Origin: an uncultured Alcaligenaceae bacterium
GTDB taxonomy: Bacteria > Pseudomonadota > Gammaproteobacteria > Burkholderiales > Burkholderiaceae_B
Direction of reading: 5' to 3'
DNA length: 18,017 bases
Assembly (NCBI GenBank): GCA_937908115.1
Contig: CALEQZ010000001.1
Location: forward strand, 1 to 18,017
Of the stretch, positions 7,831 to 14,164 are shown piece by piece. Position 1 is the first letter of the stretch; each line of letters opens with the position of its first letter. Both the position numbers and the translations under genes were made by a program. Below the pieces are notes generated by a model. That model was not told where the DNA came from. It saw nothing but the letters and a program-made list of their open reading frames with translations, and did not search any database.

Positions 7831-8847
7831 CTAGTCGGCCGTCATGCCGGCTTCGCGTATCACCTTGCCCAAACGGTCGATATCGGTCTTGACCATTTCG
7901 GCAAACTTTTCCGGCGAAACCGTCTCGGGCTGGTAGTACGCCTTCTTCAGTTCGCCGGACAGCTCCGGCCCGGCCACCACCTTGGCGATATCGGCGTTGA
8001 TCTTGGCGACCAGCTCCTTCGGCGTGCCGCCCGGTGCGAAAATGCTATACCAGGGCGTGATGACGAAACCGGGCACGCCCGCCTCGATCATGGTCGGGAT
8101 ATCCGGGTAGTCTGGCACGCGCTGCGGGTCGCCCACGGCCAGCACGCGCAGGCGGCCGCCCTGCATGTGGCCGGTGACGTTGCTCAGGGTCTGGAAAAAC
8201 ACCGGCACGTGTCCGCCCATGATGTCGGCCAGCGCTGGCGCGCAACCGCGGTACGGCGTGTGCACGAGGTCGACCTTGGCGTACGACTTGAACATCTCGC
8301 CGGCGATGTGATGCGGCGTGCCCGGACCGCACGAGGCGTACGCCAGCGCGCCGGGCTTGGCCTTGGCCATGTCGATCACTTCCTTGACGCTCTTGGCCGG
8401 GAAATCACCGGACACGCCCATCACGATGGATACGCGCGCAATGGTCGAGACCGGGACCAGGTCCTTGACCGGATCGTAGGTCAGGTTCTTGTACAGGCTG
8501 GCATTGGCGGCCAGGCCGTCGTGCCACATCAACAGCGTGTAGCCGTCGGGCGTTGACTTGGCTACCATGTCCGCGCCGAGGTTGCCGCCTGCGCCCGGCT
8601 TGTTTTCGATGACCACGGGCTGGCCCCACAGCTTGGACAGCGCCGCACCGATCTGGCGGCCGATGGCGTCCGTGCTTCCCCCAGGGGTGTAGCCGACCAC
8701 GATCTTGACGGGCTTTTGCGGAAAAGACGCCACGTTCGCGGCCGTGGCGTAGCCGGCCATGACGGCCAGACCGAGTGCGGCGCCCAATGCGACGATGCGT
8801 ACGCGCTTGCGGGCCTGCCCGCGGCAGGCATGGAAAAAGGGTGTCAT
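7831..8847 (-). CDS. Tripartite tricarboxylate transporter receptor (Bug family)
   Basis: This 338-residue periplasmic solute-binding protein is of the BugD/TctC type. The ATG at 8847 is chosen because AGGAGA lies seven bases upstream. It gives a signal peptide with a basic n-region (RGQARKRVR), a hydrophobic stretch and likely cleavage near ATA/ANV (~36). The mature part has Bug hallmarks: PVKIVVGYTPGGSTDAIGR (~46-64), ENKPGAGGNLGAD (~81-93), DGYTLL, and the TPYRG...IMGGHV stretch (~197-214). Cys173 (ASCGPGTPHH) and Cys202 (YRGCAPAL) flank the ligand pocket and could form a disulfide. Bug proteins usually deliver a small carboxylate to a TctAB membrane pair. No TctA/TctB gene is next to it; a tctB gene begins 9 kb away at the window end. 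It probably belongs to a transcription unit with the enolase-like gene upstream. The ligand is unknown. Confidence 0.92.
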   Translation of the reverse strand: MTPFFHACRGQARKRVRIVALGAALGLAVMAGYATAANVASFPQKPVKIVVGYTPGGSTDAIGRQIGAALSKLWGQPVVIENKPGAGGNLGADMVAKSTPDGYTLLMWHDGLAANASLYKNLTYDPVKDLVPVSTIARVSIVMGVSGDFPAKSVKEVIDMAKAKPGALAYASCGPGTPHHIAGEMFKSYAKVDLVHTPYRGCAPALADIMGGHVPVFFQTLSNVTGHMQGGRLRVLAVGDPQRVPDYPDIPTMIEAGVPGFVITPWYSIFAPGGTPKELVAKINADIAKVVAGPELSGELKKAYYQPETVSPEKFAEMVKTDIDRLGKVIREAGMTAD

Positions 8848-8938
8848 TTGTTGTCTCCTGTCGTACCCGGCCATTTGGCAGGGCCCTGTCCGGTACTGCG
8901 CGCTGCTTTGGATGAACGGAGCGGCGGCTGGGCTGCTG

Positions 8939-8958
8939 CCCCGGACGCCGCGCCGGGG
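8939..8958 (-). repeat. GC hairpin after the enolase-like gene
   Basis: CCCCGG and CCGGGG flank an 8-base loop, starting seven bases past the stop of the enolase-like gene on the minus strand. No T-run follows, so it may be a weak terminator or an mRNA-processing stem. Either would separate expression of the enolase-like gene from that of the Bug receptor 118 bp downstream. A second, 10-bp palindrome CAGGGCCCTG sits at 8879-8888 in the same gap. Confidence 0.35.
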
Positions 8959-8965
8959 TATCAGC

Positions 8966-10243
8966 TCAGCCGGCGGCCAGCCAGTCCTGCCACGGGGAAA
9001 GCGCTATGCCAGGCACCGCCTGTTCGATGCGTATCAACGCGTTGAGCTTGATGATGCGTCCGCCGCCGCGCACGCCGGCTTTGATCATCATCGCGTTCCA
9101 CGCCACGCCGAGGTCAGCGATCGACGTGTCGGCCGTCTCGCCTGACCGGTTGGAAATAATGGGTCGCACGCCGTGGCGGGCGGCCAATGCGGCCGTGCGC
9201 CTGGCTCCGGTGACGGTGCCCACCTGGTTGGGCTTGATGATCATCGCCCGGGCGGATTTTTTCTCGATGCCCACCTGGGTGCGCGCGTAGTTGCTGGCGT
9301 AGATGTCGTCGGCACAGATGATGCAGCGCCGGCCGTAACGCGCGTTCAAACTCGCGAAAGAGTCGTAGTCGCTGCTGTGGAAGGCATCTTCCACGTAGAC
9401 CAGGTTGAAGCGTTCGATGAGCGAACCGACGTAGTCCAGCTGCTCGGCAGGCGTGCGCTCGGTGCCTTCGCGCGCGTAGCAGTACTTGCCTTTGACCGGA
9501 TTCCACAGCCGGTCGGCGGCCAGGTCCAGGCCCATGCGAATCTCGACGCCTTCCTCGTCTTCGACCTGTTTCTTGGCCTGTTCGAGGATTTCCAGCGCGC
9601 CTACGTCGTCCCGGTTGGCCGCCCACGCGTCCTCGTCATCCATTCCGCCTGCAAAGCCCGGGTCGTGCGCTTCGAGCAGCCGGCCGGCGGTGCGATGCAC
9701 CTTCAGGTTGATTTCGATGGCGTGCCGCACGGACTTGGCGCCGACGGCCACCACCATGTGTTCTTGCATGTCTGGAGCGGGTCCCAGGCTGTGGGCACCC
9801 CCGCCGATCACGTTGCCAAGCGGCGTGGGCAGGGTCGGCGGATCGTCGTTGCTCAGCAGTTCGTAGAGCGGGACTTTGAGCGTGTCCGACGCGGCCCTGG
9901 CAACCCCCAGCGACAGCACGGTCGATGTATTGCCGCCGATGCGCTCGAAGTTCGCGGTTCCGTCCAGGCTGACCAGCAAGTCATCAATCTTGTCCTGCTG
10001 CGCGGCGTCCATGCCGATCAAGGCGGGAATGATTTCCTTGTCCAGCAATCCGATCGTCTCCGGTAGCCCACCCGGGGCATAGGCCGGAGCCTCGAACTCG
10101 CCCCGGCTGCCCGGGGCGCCGAAGGGCGCCGCCATCCGGGCAAAACCGCCGCCCTTCGTAAGAATTTCCACCTCCAGCGTTTCGACCCCCCTACTGTCGA
10201 AAACCGTGCGCCGCCTGATCTCCTTTATGCGGGTATCGGACAT
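8966..10243 (-). CDS. Divergent enolase-family protein (probable new specificity)
   Basis: This 425-residue protein is clearly built on the enolase fold. An N-terminal capping domain (TVFDSRGVETLEVE) is followed by the barrel with the enolase signature IIKPNQVGTVTG and ISNRSGETADTSIADL. Comparing by eye with yeast enolase, these are retained: the metal ligands Asp240, Glu285 and Asp312; the catalytic Lys337 (Lys345) and Lys388 (Lys396); Glu161 (Glu168), Glu204 (Glu211) and His151 (His159); and Arg366/Ser367. Two key positions differ: the His of S-H-R-S-G-E-T is Asn365, and the loop Ser that binds the second magnesium falls on Pro44 (PFGAPGSRGEF instead of PSGASTG). The protein is therefore annotatable as phosphopyruvate hydratase but is probably not the glycolytic enzyme. 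The start at 10243 has AGGAG upstream. It sits before a Bug receptor and a LysR gene and is divergent from 5-oxoprolinase genes, which suggests carboxylate catabolism. The substrate is unknown. Confidence 0.82.
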   Translation of the reverse strand: MSDTRIKEIRRRTVFDSRGVETLEVEILTKGGGFARMAAPFGAPGSRGEFEAPAYAPGGLPETIGLLDKEIIPALIGMDAAQQDKIDDLLVSLDGTANFERIGGNTSTVLSLGVARAASDTLKVPLYELLSNDDPPTLPTPLGNVIGGGAHSLGPAPDMQEHMVVAVGAKSVRHAIEINLKVHRTAGRLLEAHDPGFAGGMDDEDAWAANRDDVGALEILEQAKKQVEDEEGVEIRMGLDLAADRLWNPVKGKYCYAREGTERTPAEQLDYVGSLIERFNLVYVEDAFHSSDYDSFASLNARYGRRCIICADDIYASNYARTQVGIEKKSARAMIIKPNQVGTVTGARRTAALAARHGVRPIISNRSGETADTSIADLGVAWNAMMIKAGVRGGGRIIKLNALIRIEQAVPGIALSPWQDWLAAG

Positions 10244-10293
10244 GAAATGCTGCTCCTTCGTGTGTATCCATGGTCGTTGTCACTACGAGCACT

Positions 10294-10330
10294 GCATACC
10301 GCCCGATTGCGTTATTGTCTGACGGTATGC
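10294..10330. promoter_or_regulatory. Inverted repeat GCATACCG-N21-CGGTATGC, candidate operator
   Basis: Two perfect 8-bp arms lie 29 bp apart (start to start), close to three helical turns, about 50-90 bp upstream of the enolase-like start. On the minus strand a CAGACA -35-like box and a TATGCA -10-like box overlap the repeat, so a bound regulator could control the enolase/Bug arm. The spacing suits a dimeric or tetrameric regulator rather than a hairpin. Confidence 0.45.
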
Positions 10331-10431
10331 CCACTATGCCAGGGGGTTGACTTCCTCTGCAACTAGGTGGTTACCCTTAGACAAATCGGCATGAGCCTCA
10401 CCTCCCTCCGCGACGACCATTCCGCCAGCGC

Positions 10432-10496
10432 AGTAATCAATTTTCTCGATGGCTTCCAGCAAAAAATATCGCTGTTTCATCAAAAAAATGATTACT
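10432..10496. repeat. Long AT-rich inverted repeat (13-bp arms, one mismatch)
   Basis: Bases 10432-10444 (AGTAATCAATTTT) and 10484-10496 (AAAAATGATTACT) are reverse complements with one mismatch, separated by 39 bp. The right arm adjoins a shorter dyad ATGATT-ACTAA-AATCAT (10488-10504). This could be an operator pair or a leader structure. It lies just upstream of and overlapping the predicted VOC-pxp promoter. Confidence 0.45.
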
Positions 10497-10501
10497 AAAA
10501 T
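10473..10501 (+). promoter_or_regulatory. Candidate promoter of the VOC-pxpBCA operon
   Basis: TAAAAT at 10496-10501 is a 5/6 match to the -10 consensus, with a weak TGTTTC -35 at 10473-10478 (17-bp spacing). A start near 10508 would make an in-frame ATG at 10514 nearly leaderless and supports the ATG at 10574 as the real VOC start. Confidence 0.4.
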
Positions 10502-10511
10502 CATCCCTTTA

Positions 10512-10526
10512 GCATGGCGGCCATGC
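10512..10526. promoter_or_regulatory. Perfect 15-bp palindrome GCATGGC-G-GCCATGC at the predicted start site
   Basis: Two 7-bp arms surround a single central base, positioned a few bases after the predicted transcription start of the VOC-pxp operon. It cannot fold as a hairpin, so it fits a repressor operator best. The binding protein is unknown. Confidence 0.45.
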
Positions 10527-10573
10527 CTGTGGCGTGGCCGGCTGCGCCTGACCTCACTGGAGAACCCGTACTC

Positions 10574-11002
10574 ATGACCGCCCCTTCCCTGCCTCCCTTT
10601 CACTTGGCCTTTCCCGTGCGCGATATCGCCGAGGCGCGCGCGTTCTATGGCGACCTGCTGGGCTGCCCGGAGGGGCGCAGCGCTCCGGAATGGGTGGATT
10701 TCAACTTCTATGGCCACCAGATCGTCGCCCACCTGGCCCCCGAGGAATGCGGCCATCGCGCCACCAGCAGCGTGGATGACCACCAGGTGCCGGTGCGCCA
10801 CTTCGGCGCGGTGCTGTCCATCCCCGAATGGGAGGCGCTGGCCGATAAGCTGCGCGCGGCCGGCGTGAAGTTCATCATCGAACCCTACATCCGCTTCAAG
10901 GGCGAAGTCGGCGAACAGGCCACCATGTTTTTCCTGGATCCATCGGGCAACGCCATCGAGATCAAGGCGTTCAAGAACCTCGATTCGCTGTTCGCCAAGT
11001 AA
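10574..11002 (+). CDS. VOC-superfamily protein (glyoxalase/extradiol dioxygenase fold)
   Basis: This 142-residue protein has two beta-alpha-beta-beta-beta units. It opens with FHLAFPVRDIAEARAFYGDLLGC and closes with FLDPSGNAIEIKAF. Candidate metal ligands are His10, His76 and Glu129, the usual VOC pattern, so a metal-dependent enzyme is likely. It resembles small predicted dioxygenases of the family. The ATG at 10574 is chosen because the conserved domain begins ten residues later and GGAG lies upstream; the ATG at 10514 would add 20 non-conserved residues and lies in the control region. The gene leads the pxp cluster and ends 10 bp before pxpB, so it probably shares their transcript. Whether it acts on the same compound as the 5-oxoprolinase is unknown. 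Confidence 0.85.
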   Translation: MTAPSLPPFHLAFPVRDIAEARAFYGDLLGCPEGRSAPEWVDFNFYGHQIVAHLAPEECGHRATSSVDDHQVPVRHFGAVLSIPEWEALADKLRAAGVKFIIEPYIRFKGEVGEQATMFFLDPSGNAIEIKAFKNLDSLFAK

Positions 11003-11012
11003 GTGGCGCGCG

Positions 11013-11753
11013 ATGACGGCCGTGGCCGAGTCTCAGGACCTGCAGGACGGCTGGCGCATCCGTGCCGAAGGCGACCGCTGCCTGGTGGTGACGCTGGGCC
11101 GGGCGCTGGACGCCGACACCAGCCGGCGTTGCCTTGCCGCGGCGCGGCGGCTGCGGCAGGCCGCGCTGGCCGGCGTAACCGACATCGTGCCGGGCCTGGC
11201 CAGCGTAGCCGTGCACTACCGGCCGTCGGCCGTCGTCGAAGCCGACGGCGCATCGCCCTACGAGGTGCTGGCTGCGCGCGTGCAGGCGGCACTGCGCGGG
11301 ACTGGCGATGAGGGCGACGCCCAGGCGCGCACTGTCGAAATCCCCGTGTGCTACGGCGGCGAGCATGGCCCGGACCTGCAGGCCGTTGCGCAGGCGTGCG
11401 GCCTGACACCACAGCAAGTCATCGAACTGCATAGCGAGCCCGTCAGCCGCGTGCTCATGCTCGGTTTTTCGCCCGGGCAACCCTACATCGGCATACACGA
11501 CGAGCGGCTGGCCGTGCCGCGCCGCGCAGACCCGCGCACCGCCGTGCCGCCCGGGGCCGTGGCCATCGCCAACCGGCAGACGGTCATCTATCCGCAACGC
11601 CTGCCCGGCGGCTGGCATATCATCGGGGTGACGCCCTTACGGCTCTTCGACCCCGCGCGCGAACCGCCCGCCGTGCTGGCGCCCGGCGACTTTGTCCGCT
11701 TCGTCCCGATCGACGTAAAGCGCCTGGACGAGCTGCGCGCCACGCAGCAATGA
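11013..11753 (+). CDS. pxpB: 5-oxoprolinase subunit PxpB (KipI-like)
   Basis: This 246-residue protein is of the KipI/PxpB family. With PxpC and PxpA it forms the ATP-dependent 5-oxoprolinase that opens 5-oxo-L-proline (pyroglutamate) to L-glutamate. Visible family motifs are GDRCLVVTLG (~20-29), DIVPGLASVAVHYRP (~57-71), IPVCYGGEHGPDL (~110-122), LGFSPGQPYIG (~150-160) and QTVIYPQRLPGGWHIIG (~189-205). The start at 11013 follows the VOC gene by 10 bp with only a weak RBS, so translational coupling is likely. The stop overlaps the next start in an ATGA at 11750-11753. In Bacillus, the KipI homologue was first described as an inhibitor of the kinase KinA, but the operon context here supports the metabolic role. 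Confidence 0.92.
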   Translation: MTAVAESQDLQDGWRIRAEGDRCLVVTLGRALDADTSRRCLAAARRLRQAALAGVTDIVPGLASVAVHYRPSAVVEADGASPYEVLAARVQAALRGTGDEGDAQARTVEIPVCYGGEHGPDLQAVAQACGLTPQQVIELHSEPVSRVLMLGFSPGQPYIGIHDERLAVPRRADPRTAVPPGAVAIANRQTVIYPQRLPGGWHIIGVTPLRLFDPAREPPAVLAPGDFVRFVPIDVKRLDELRATQQ

Positions 11754-12757
11754 CCATCACCGTCCTCAAACCCGGACTGCTGTCCACCTTCCAAGACCTC
11801 GGCCGCTTCGGCTACCAGCACCTCGGCGTGCCAGCCTGCGGTGCCATGGACGGCAATGCGCTGCGCCTGGCCAACCTCCTGGCGGGCAACGACCCGGGCT
11901 GCGCCGCGCTGGAAATCACCCTGGTCGGGCCGCGGCTGCGCTTCGAGCAGCCGGCGTGCTTTGCCATCGCGGGCGCCGACCTGGGCGCCACGCTCAATGG
12001 CGAGCCGGCCGCGTTGCACCGCCCGCTCGTCGCCCGCGCGGGCGACGAGCTCGCCTGGACTGCGCGGGTACGCGGCGCGCGCTGCTATCTCGCCGTGCAC
12101 GGCGGCTTTGCGCTCGACACCGTCATGGGCAGCGACAGCACTTACCTGCGCAGCGGCTTCGGCGGCTTGCAAGGCCGGGCATTGGCCAAGGGCGATCGCA
12201 TCACGCTGCGGCGGCCCCTGCGCGGACAAAGCCTGCAAGACCTGGTCGACATGCTCTGGCAGCAGCGCATCTACCTGCCCGCGGGCTTGTCGGCGCGACC
12301 GGATGCGGCCGTGCGCATCATGCCCGGCGCGCAATGGAACGACTTCTCGGCGGCGTCGCGCCAGGCGCTGGTCGAAGCCATCTGGCGCATCGGCGCGCAA
12401 TCCGACCGCATGGGCTACCGGCTCGAAGGCCCCCCGCTGGCGCTGTCGTCCCCGCGCCAGCTGCTTTCCGAGGCGATCGCCTTCGGCGCCATACAAGTGC
12501 CGGCTGGCGGCGCGCCCATCGTCCTCATGGCCGACCGGCAAACCACCGGCGGCTACCCCAAGATCGCGCAGGTCGCCACGGTGGATCTGCCGGTGCTTGC
12601 GCAAAAAGCGCCGGGCGATGCCGTATCCTTCGAACTCATCGACCTTGGCCGCGCACAGCGGCTGGACGCGCTGCGCGAGCAATCCTTCGTGCGCCTGCAC
12701 GAATCGCTCGCCTGGCTGCGCGAGCGGCTACGGGCCTACCGCGAGGAACCGACATGA
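11750..12757 (+). CDS. pxpC: 5-oxoprolinase subunit PxpC (KipA-like, biotin-dependent carboxyltransferase fold)
   Basis: This 335-residue protein is of the KipA/PxpC family, related to the allophanate hydrolase C-terminal region and the urea amidolyase domain. It begins with the family hallmark KPGLLSTFQDLGRFGYQHLGVP, then GAMDGNALRLANLLAGN (~31-47) and ALEITLVGPRLRF. Late motifs include SDRMGYRLEGPPL and the conserved APIVLMADRQTTGGYPKIAQV. It is translated with overlap at both ends: ATGA with pxpB at 11750-11753 and ATGA with pxpA at 12754-12757. This points to strict co-expression of the subunits in a fixed ratio. Confidence 0.92.
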   Translation: MTITVLKPGLLSTFQDLGRFGYQHLGVPACGAMDGNALRLANLLAGNDPGCAALEITLVGPRLRFEQPACFAIAGADLGATLNGEPAALHRPLVARAGDELAWTARVRGARCYLAVHGGFALDTVMGSDSTYLRSGFGGLQGRALAKGDRITLRRPLRGQSLQDLVDMLWQQRIYLPAGLSARPDAAVRIMPGAQWNDFSAASRQALVEAIWRIGAQSDRMGYRLEGPPLALSSPRQLLSEAIAFGAIQVPAGGAPIVLMADRQTTGGYPKIAQVATVDLPVLAQKAPGDAVSFELIDLGRAQRLDALREQSFVRLHESLAWLRERLRAYREEPT

Positions 12758-13533
12758 CCCAAGCGATCGACCTGAACTGCGACATGGGTGAGAGCTACGG
12801 CGCCTGGAAGATGGGCGACGATGAGGCCATCTTGCCTTACGTCAGCTCGGCCAACATCGCCTGCGGCTTTCACGGCGGGGATCCAGCCGTCATGCGCCGC
12901 ACCGTCACGGCCGCCCTGCGCCACGGCGTATCGCTGGGCGCGCACCCATCCCTGCCCGACCTGCAGGGGTTTGGGCGGCGGACCATGCAGGTCAGCCCGC
13001 AGGAAGCCTACGACATCACCGTCTACCAGGTCGGCGCGCTGGCGGCGGTGGCCGCCAGCCAAGGCGCACGGCTCAACCACGTCAAGCCGCACGGCGCGCT
13101 GTACAACATGGCCGCGCGCGACCCGGCGCTGGCCGAGGCGATCTGCCGCGCCGTGCGTGACGTCGACGCCACGCTGGTGCTCTACGGCCTGGCCGGCAGC
13201 GCCCTCGTTACGGCCGCGCAGGCAGTCGGGCTGCGCGCGGCCAGCGAGGTCTTCGCCGACCGCAGCTACCAGCGCGACGGCTCGCTGACTCCGCGCAGCC
13301 AGCCTGGCGCGATGATCGAGGACCTAGACGCGTCGGTGGCCCAAGTGCTGCGCATGGTGCGCGAAGGCGTGGTGCGCAGTATCGACGGGCACGACGTGCC
13401 CGTGCGCGCCGACACGCTATGCATCCATGGCGACCAGCCCGGTGCGGCGGCTTTCGCTTCGGCCATCCGCAAGGCGCTCGAGGCCGCCGGCGTCAGCGTC
13501 CGGGCACCGGCGCGCGCCGCCGGTGCGGCCTGA
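12754..13533 (+). CDS. pxpA: 5-oxoprolinase subunit PxpA (LamB/YcsF family)
   Basis: This 259-residue protein is of the LamB/YcsF family, the third subunit of the ATP-dependent 5-oxoprolinase. The start codon sits in the ATGA overlap with pxpC; an open frame runs much further upstream, but that is antisense-free GC-rich read-through inside pxpC, not protein. Conserved stretches are IDLNCDMGESYG (~5-16), NIACGFHGGDP (~34-44), SLGAHPSLPDLQGFGRR (~60-76), LNHVKPHGALYN (~107-118) and EVFADRSYQRDGSLTPRS (~164-181). The acidic and His residues in these motifs are typical of the family's active site. The tail after residue 250 is Ala-rich. Only 19 bp separate its stop from the convergent GNAT gene. 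Confidence 0.94.
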   Translation: MTQAIDLNCDMGESYGAWKMGDDEAILPYVSSANIACGFHGGDPAVMRRTVTAALRHGVSLGAHPSLPDLQGFGRRTMQVSPQEAYDITVYQVGALAAVAASQGARLNHVKPHGALYNMAARDPALAEAICRAVRDVDATLVLYGLAGSALVTAAQAVGLRAASEVFADRSYQRDGSLTPRSQPGAMIEDLDASVAQVLRMVREGVVRSIDGHDVPVRADTLCIHGDQPGAAAFASAIRKALEAAGVSVRAPARAAGAA

Positions 13534-13552
13534 CGGCCTGCGTCCGCGCGTG

Positions 13553-14164
13553 TCACGACCCTGCCGTCGGCGGGGCCACCGGCGCCGCCGCGCGTGCGCA
13601 TCGCGCGTCGGCCAGGCCGGCCAAGGCGTGTGCGTCCCATCCCACGCCGCATAGCAACAGCCGCGTGTCCAAGTCGTCCAAGCCGTCCGCCTGCGGCGGC
13701 AGCGGCGTCACCCGCCTGCCGTCCAGGCGCACATAGCCCAACGGATAGTGCTGGCCGAGCTTTTGCCAAAGCCGATGGGCAGCCGGCGACTGGCGTGCGC
13801 CGCTGACCAGGCAAATCCCCGCATCCAGCGCGTGCCGGTAAATCAGCGTGGCCAGCCCTTGCCGTTGATAGGCGGGGCGAAACCGTGAATGCGGCGATCG
13901 CACGTGCGCGTCCAGCCGGCGGTCCAGCCCCGGCAGCCGATTGAAGACGACGCATCCAGCCAGGCGTCCGCGCAGCGCGTCCTCGACATAGACGTAGTGC
14001 TCGCCGTCCGCGGTGCGGCGGTAGCAACGCAAATGCGGCGGCGCGTTCCAATCGACCGCGGTCAGTCCGGGGCGGCCCATCGGGGCGAAAAAGCGTTCAT
14101 ATAGGATGTCGAGCTCGGCTTGCATGCGCTGCGGATCGCGTTCGACGTCAATCCGCACCGCCAT
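13553..14164 (-). CDS. GNAT-like N-acetyltransferase, substrate unknown
   Basis: This 203-residue protein starts MAVRIDVERDPQRMQAELDI. The acetyl-CoA binding pattern of the GNAT fold shows as AYQRQGLATLIYRHAL (~98-113), followed by AAHRLWQKLGQHYPLG (~128-143), the usual late helix/strand. The N-terminal half holds an acceptor-side region (DGEHYVYVEDALRGRLAGCVVFNRLP). The chosen ATG (14164) overlaps the end of the upstream beta-solenoid gene by 17 bp. Its only SD-like sequence (GAGG) abuts the ATG, so translation is probably coupled to the preceding gene. The frame stays open further upstream, but there it is the shadow of the solenoid gene. The substrate cannot be told from the sequence. Confidence 0.72.
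   Translation of the reverse strand: MAVRIDVERDPQRMQAELDILYERFFAPMGRPGLTAVDWNAPPHLRCYRRTADGEHYVYVEDALRGRLAGCVVFNRLPGLDRRLDAHVRSPHSRFRPAYQRQGLATLIYRHALDAGICLVSGARQSPAAHRLWQKLGQHYPLGYVRLDGRRVTPLPPQADGLDDLDTRLLLCGVGWDAHALAGLADARCARAAAPVAPPTAGS

Larger units (their letters stand above)
10244..10573. other. 330-bp divergent control region, enolase-like / VOC-pxp
   Basis: No gene was found. The region is notably AT-rich toward the right (10430-10510) compared with its surroundings and contains four separate dyad symmetries plus a promoter-like site, each listed separately. A consensus-like -35 box TTGACT at 10346-10351 on the plus strand lacks a convincing -10. Confidence 0.6.

Noticed and set aside
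6904..8556. 550-codon plus-strand open frame across lysR and the Bug receptor gene
   Set aside because: Antisense to two well-recognised genes and their gap. Its composition is His/Arg/Gln-rich as expected for the complement of GC-rich codons.
10514..10573. Earlier ATG for the first VOC gene
   Set aside because: It lies inside a perfect palindrome, only a few bases after the predicted transcription start, and adds sequence unlike the family.
11956..12753. N-terminal extension of the pxpA frame by 266 codons
   Set aside because: It lies wholly within pxpC in another frame and has no family sequence. The family starts exactly at the ATGA overlap (IDLNCDMGES).
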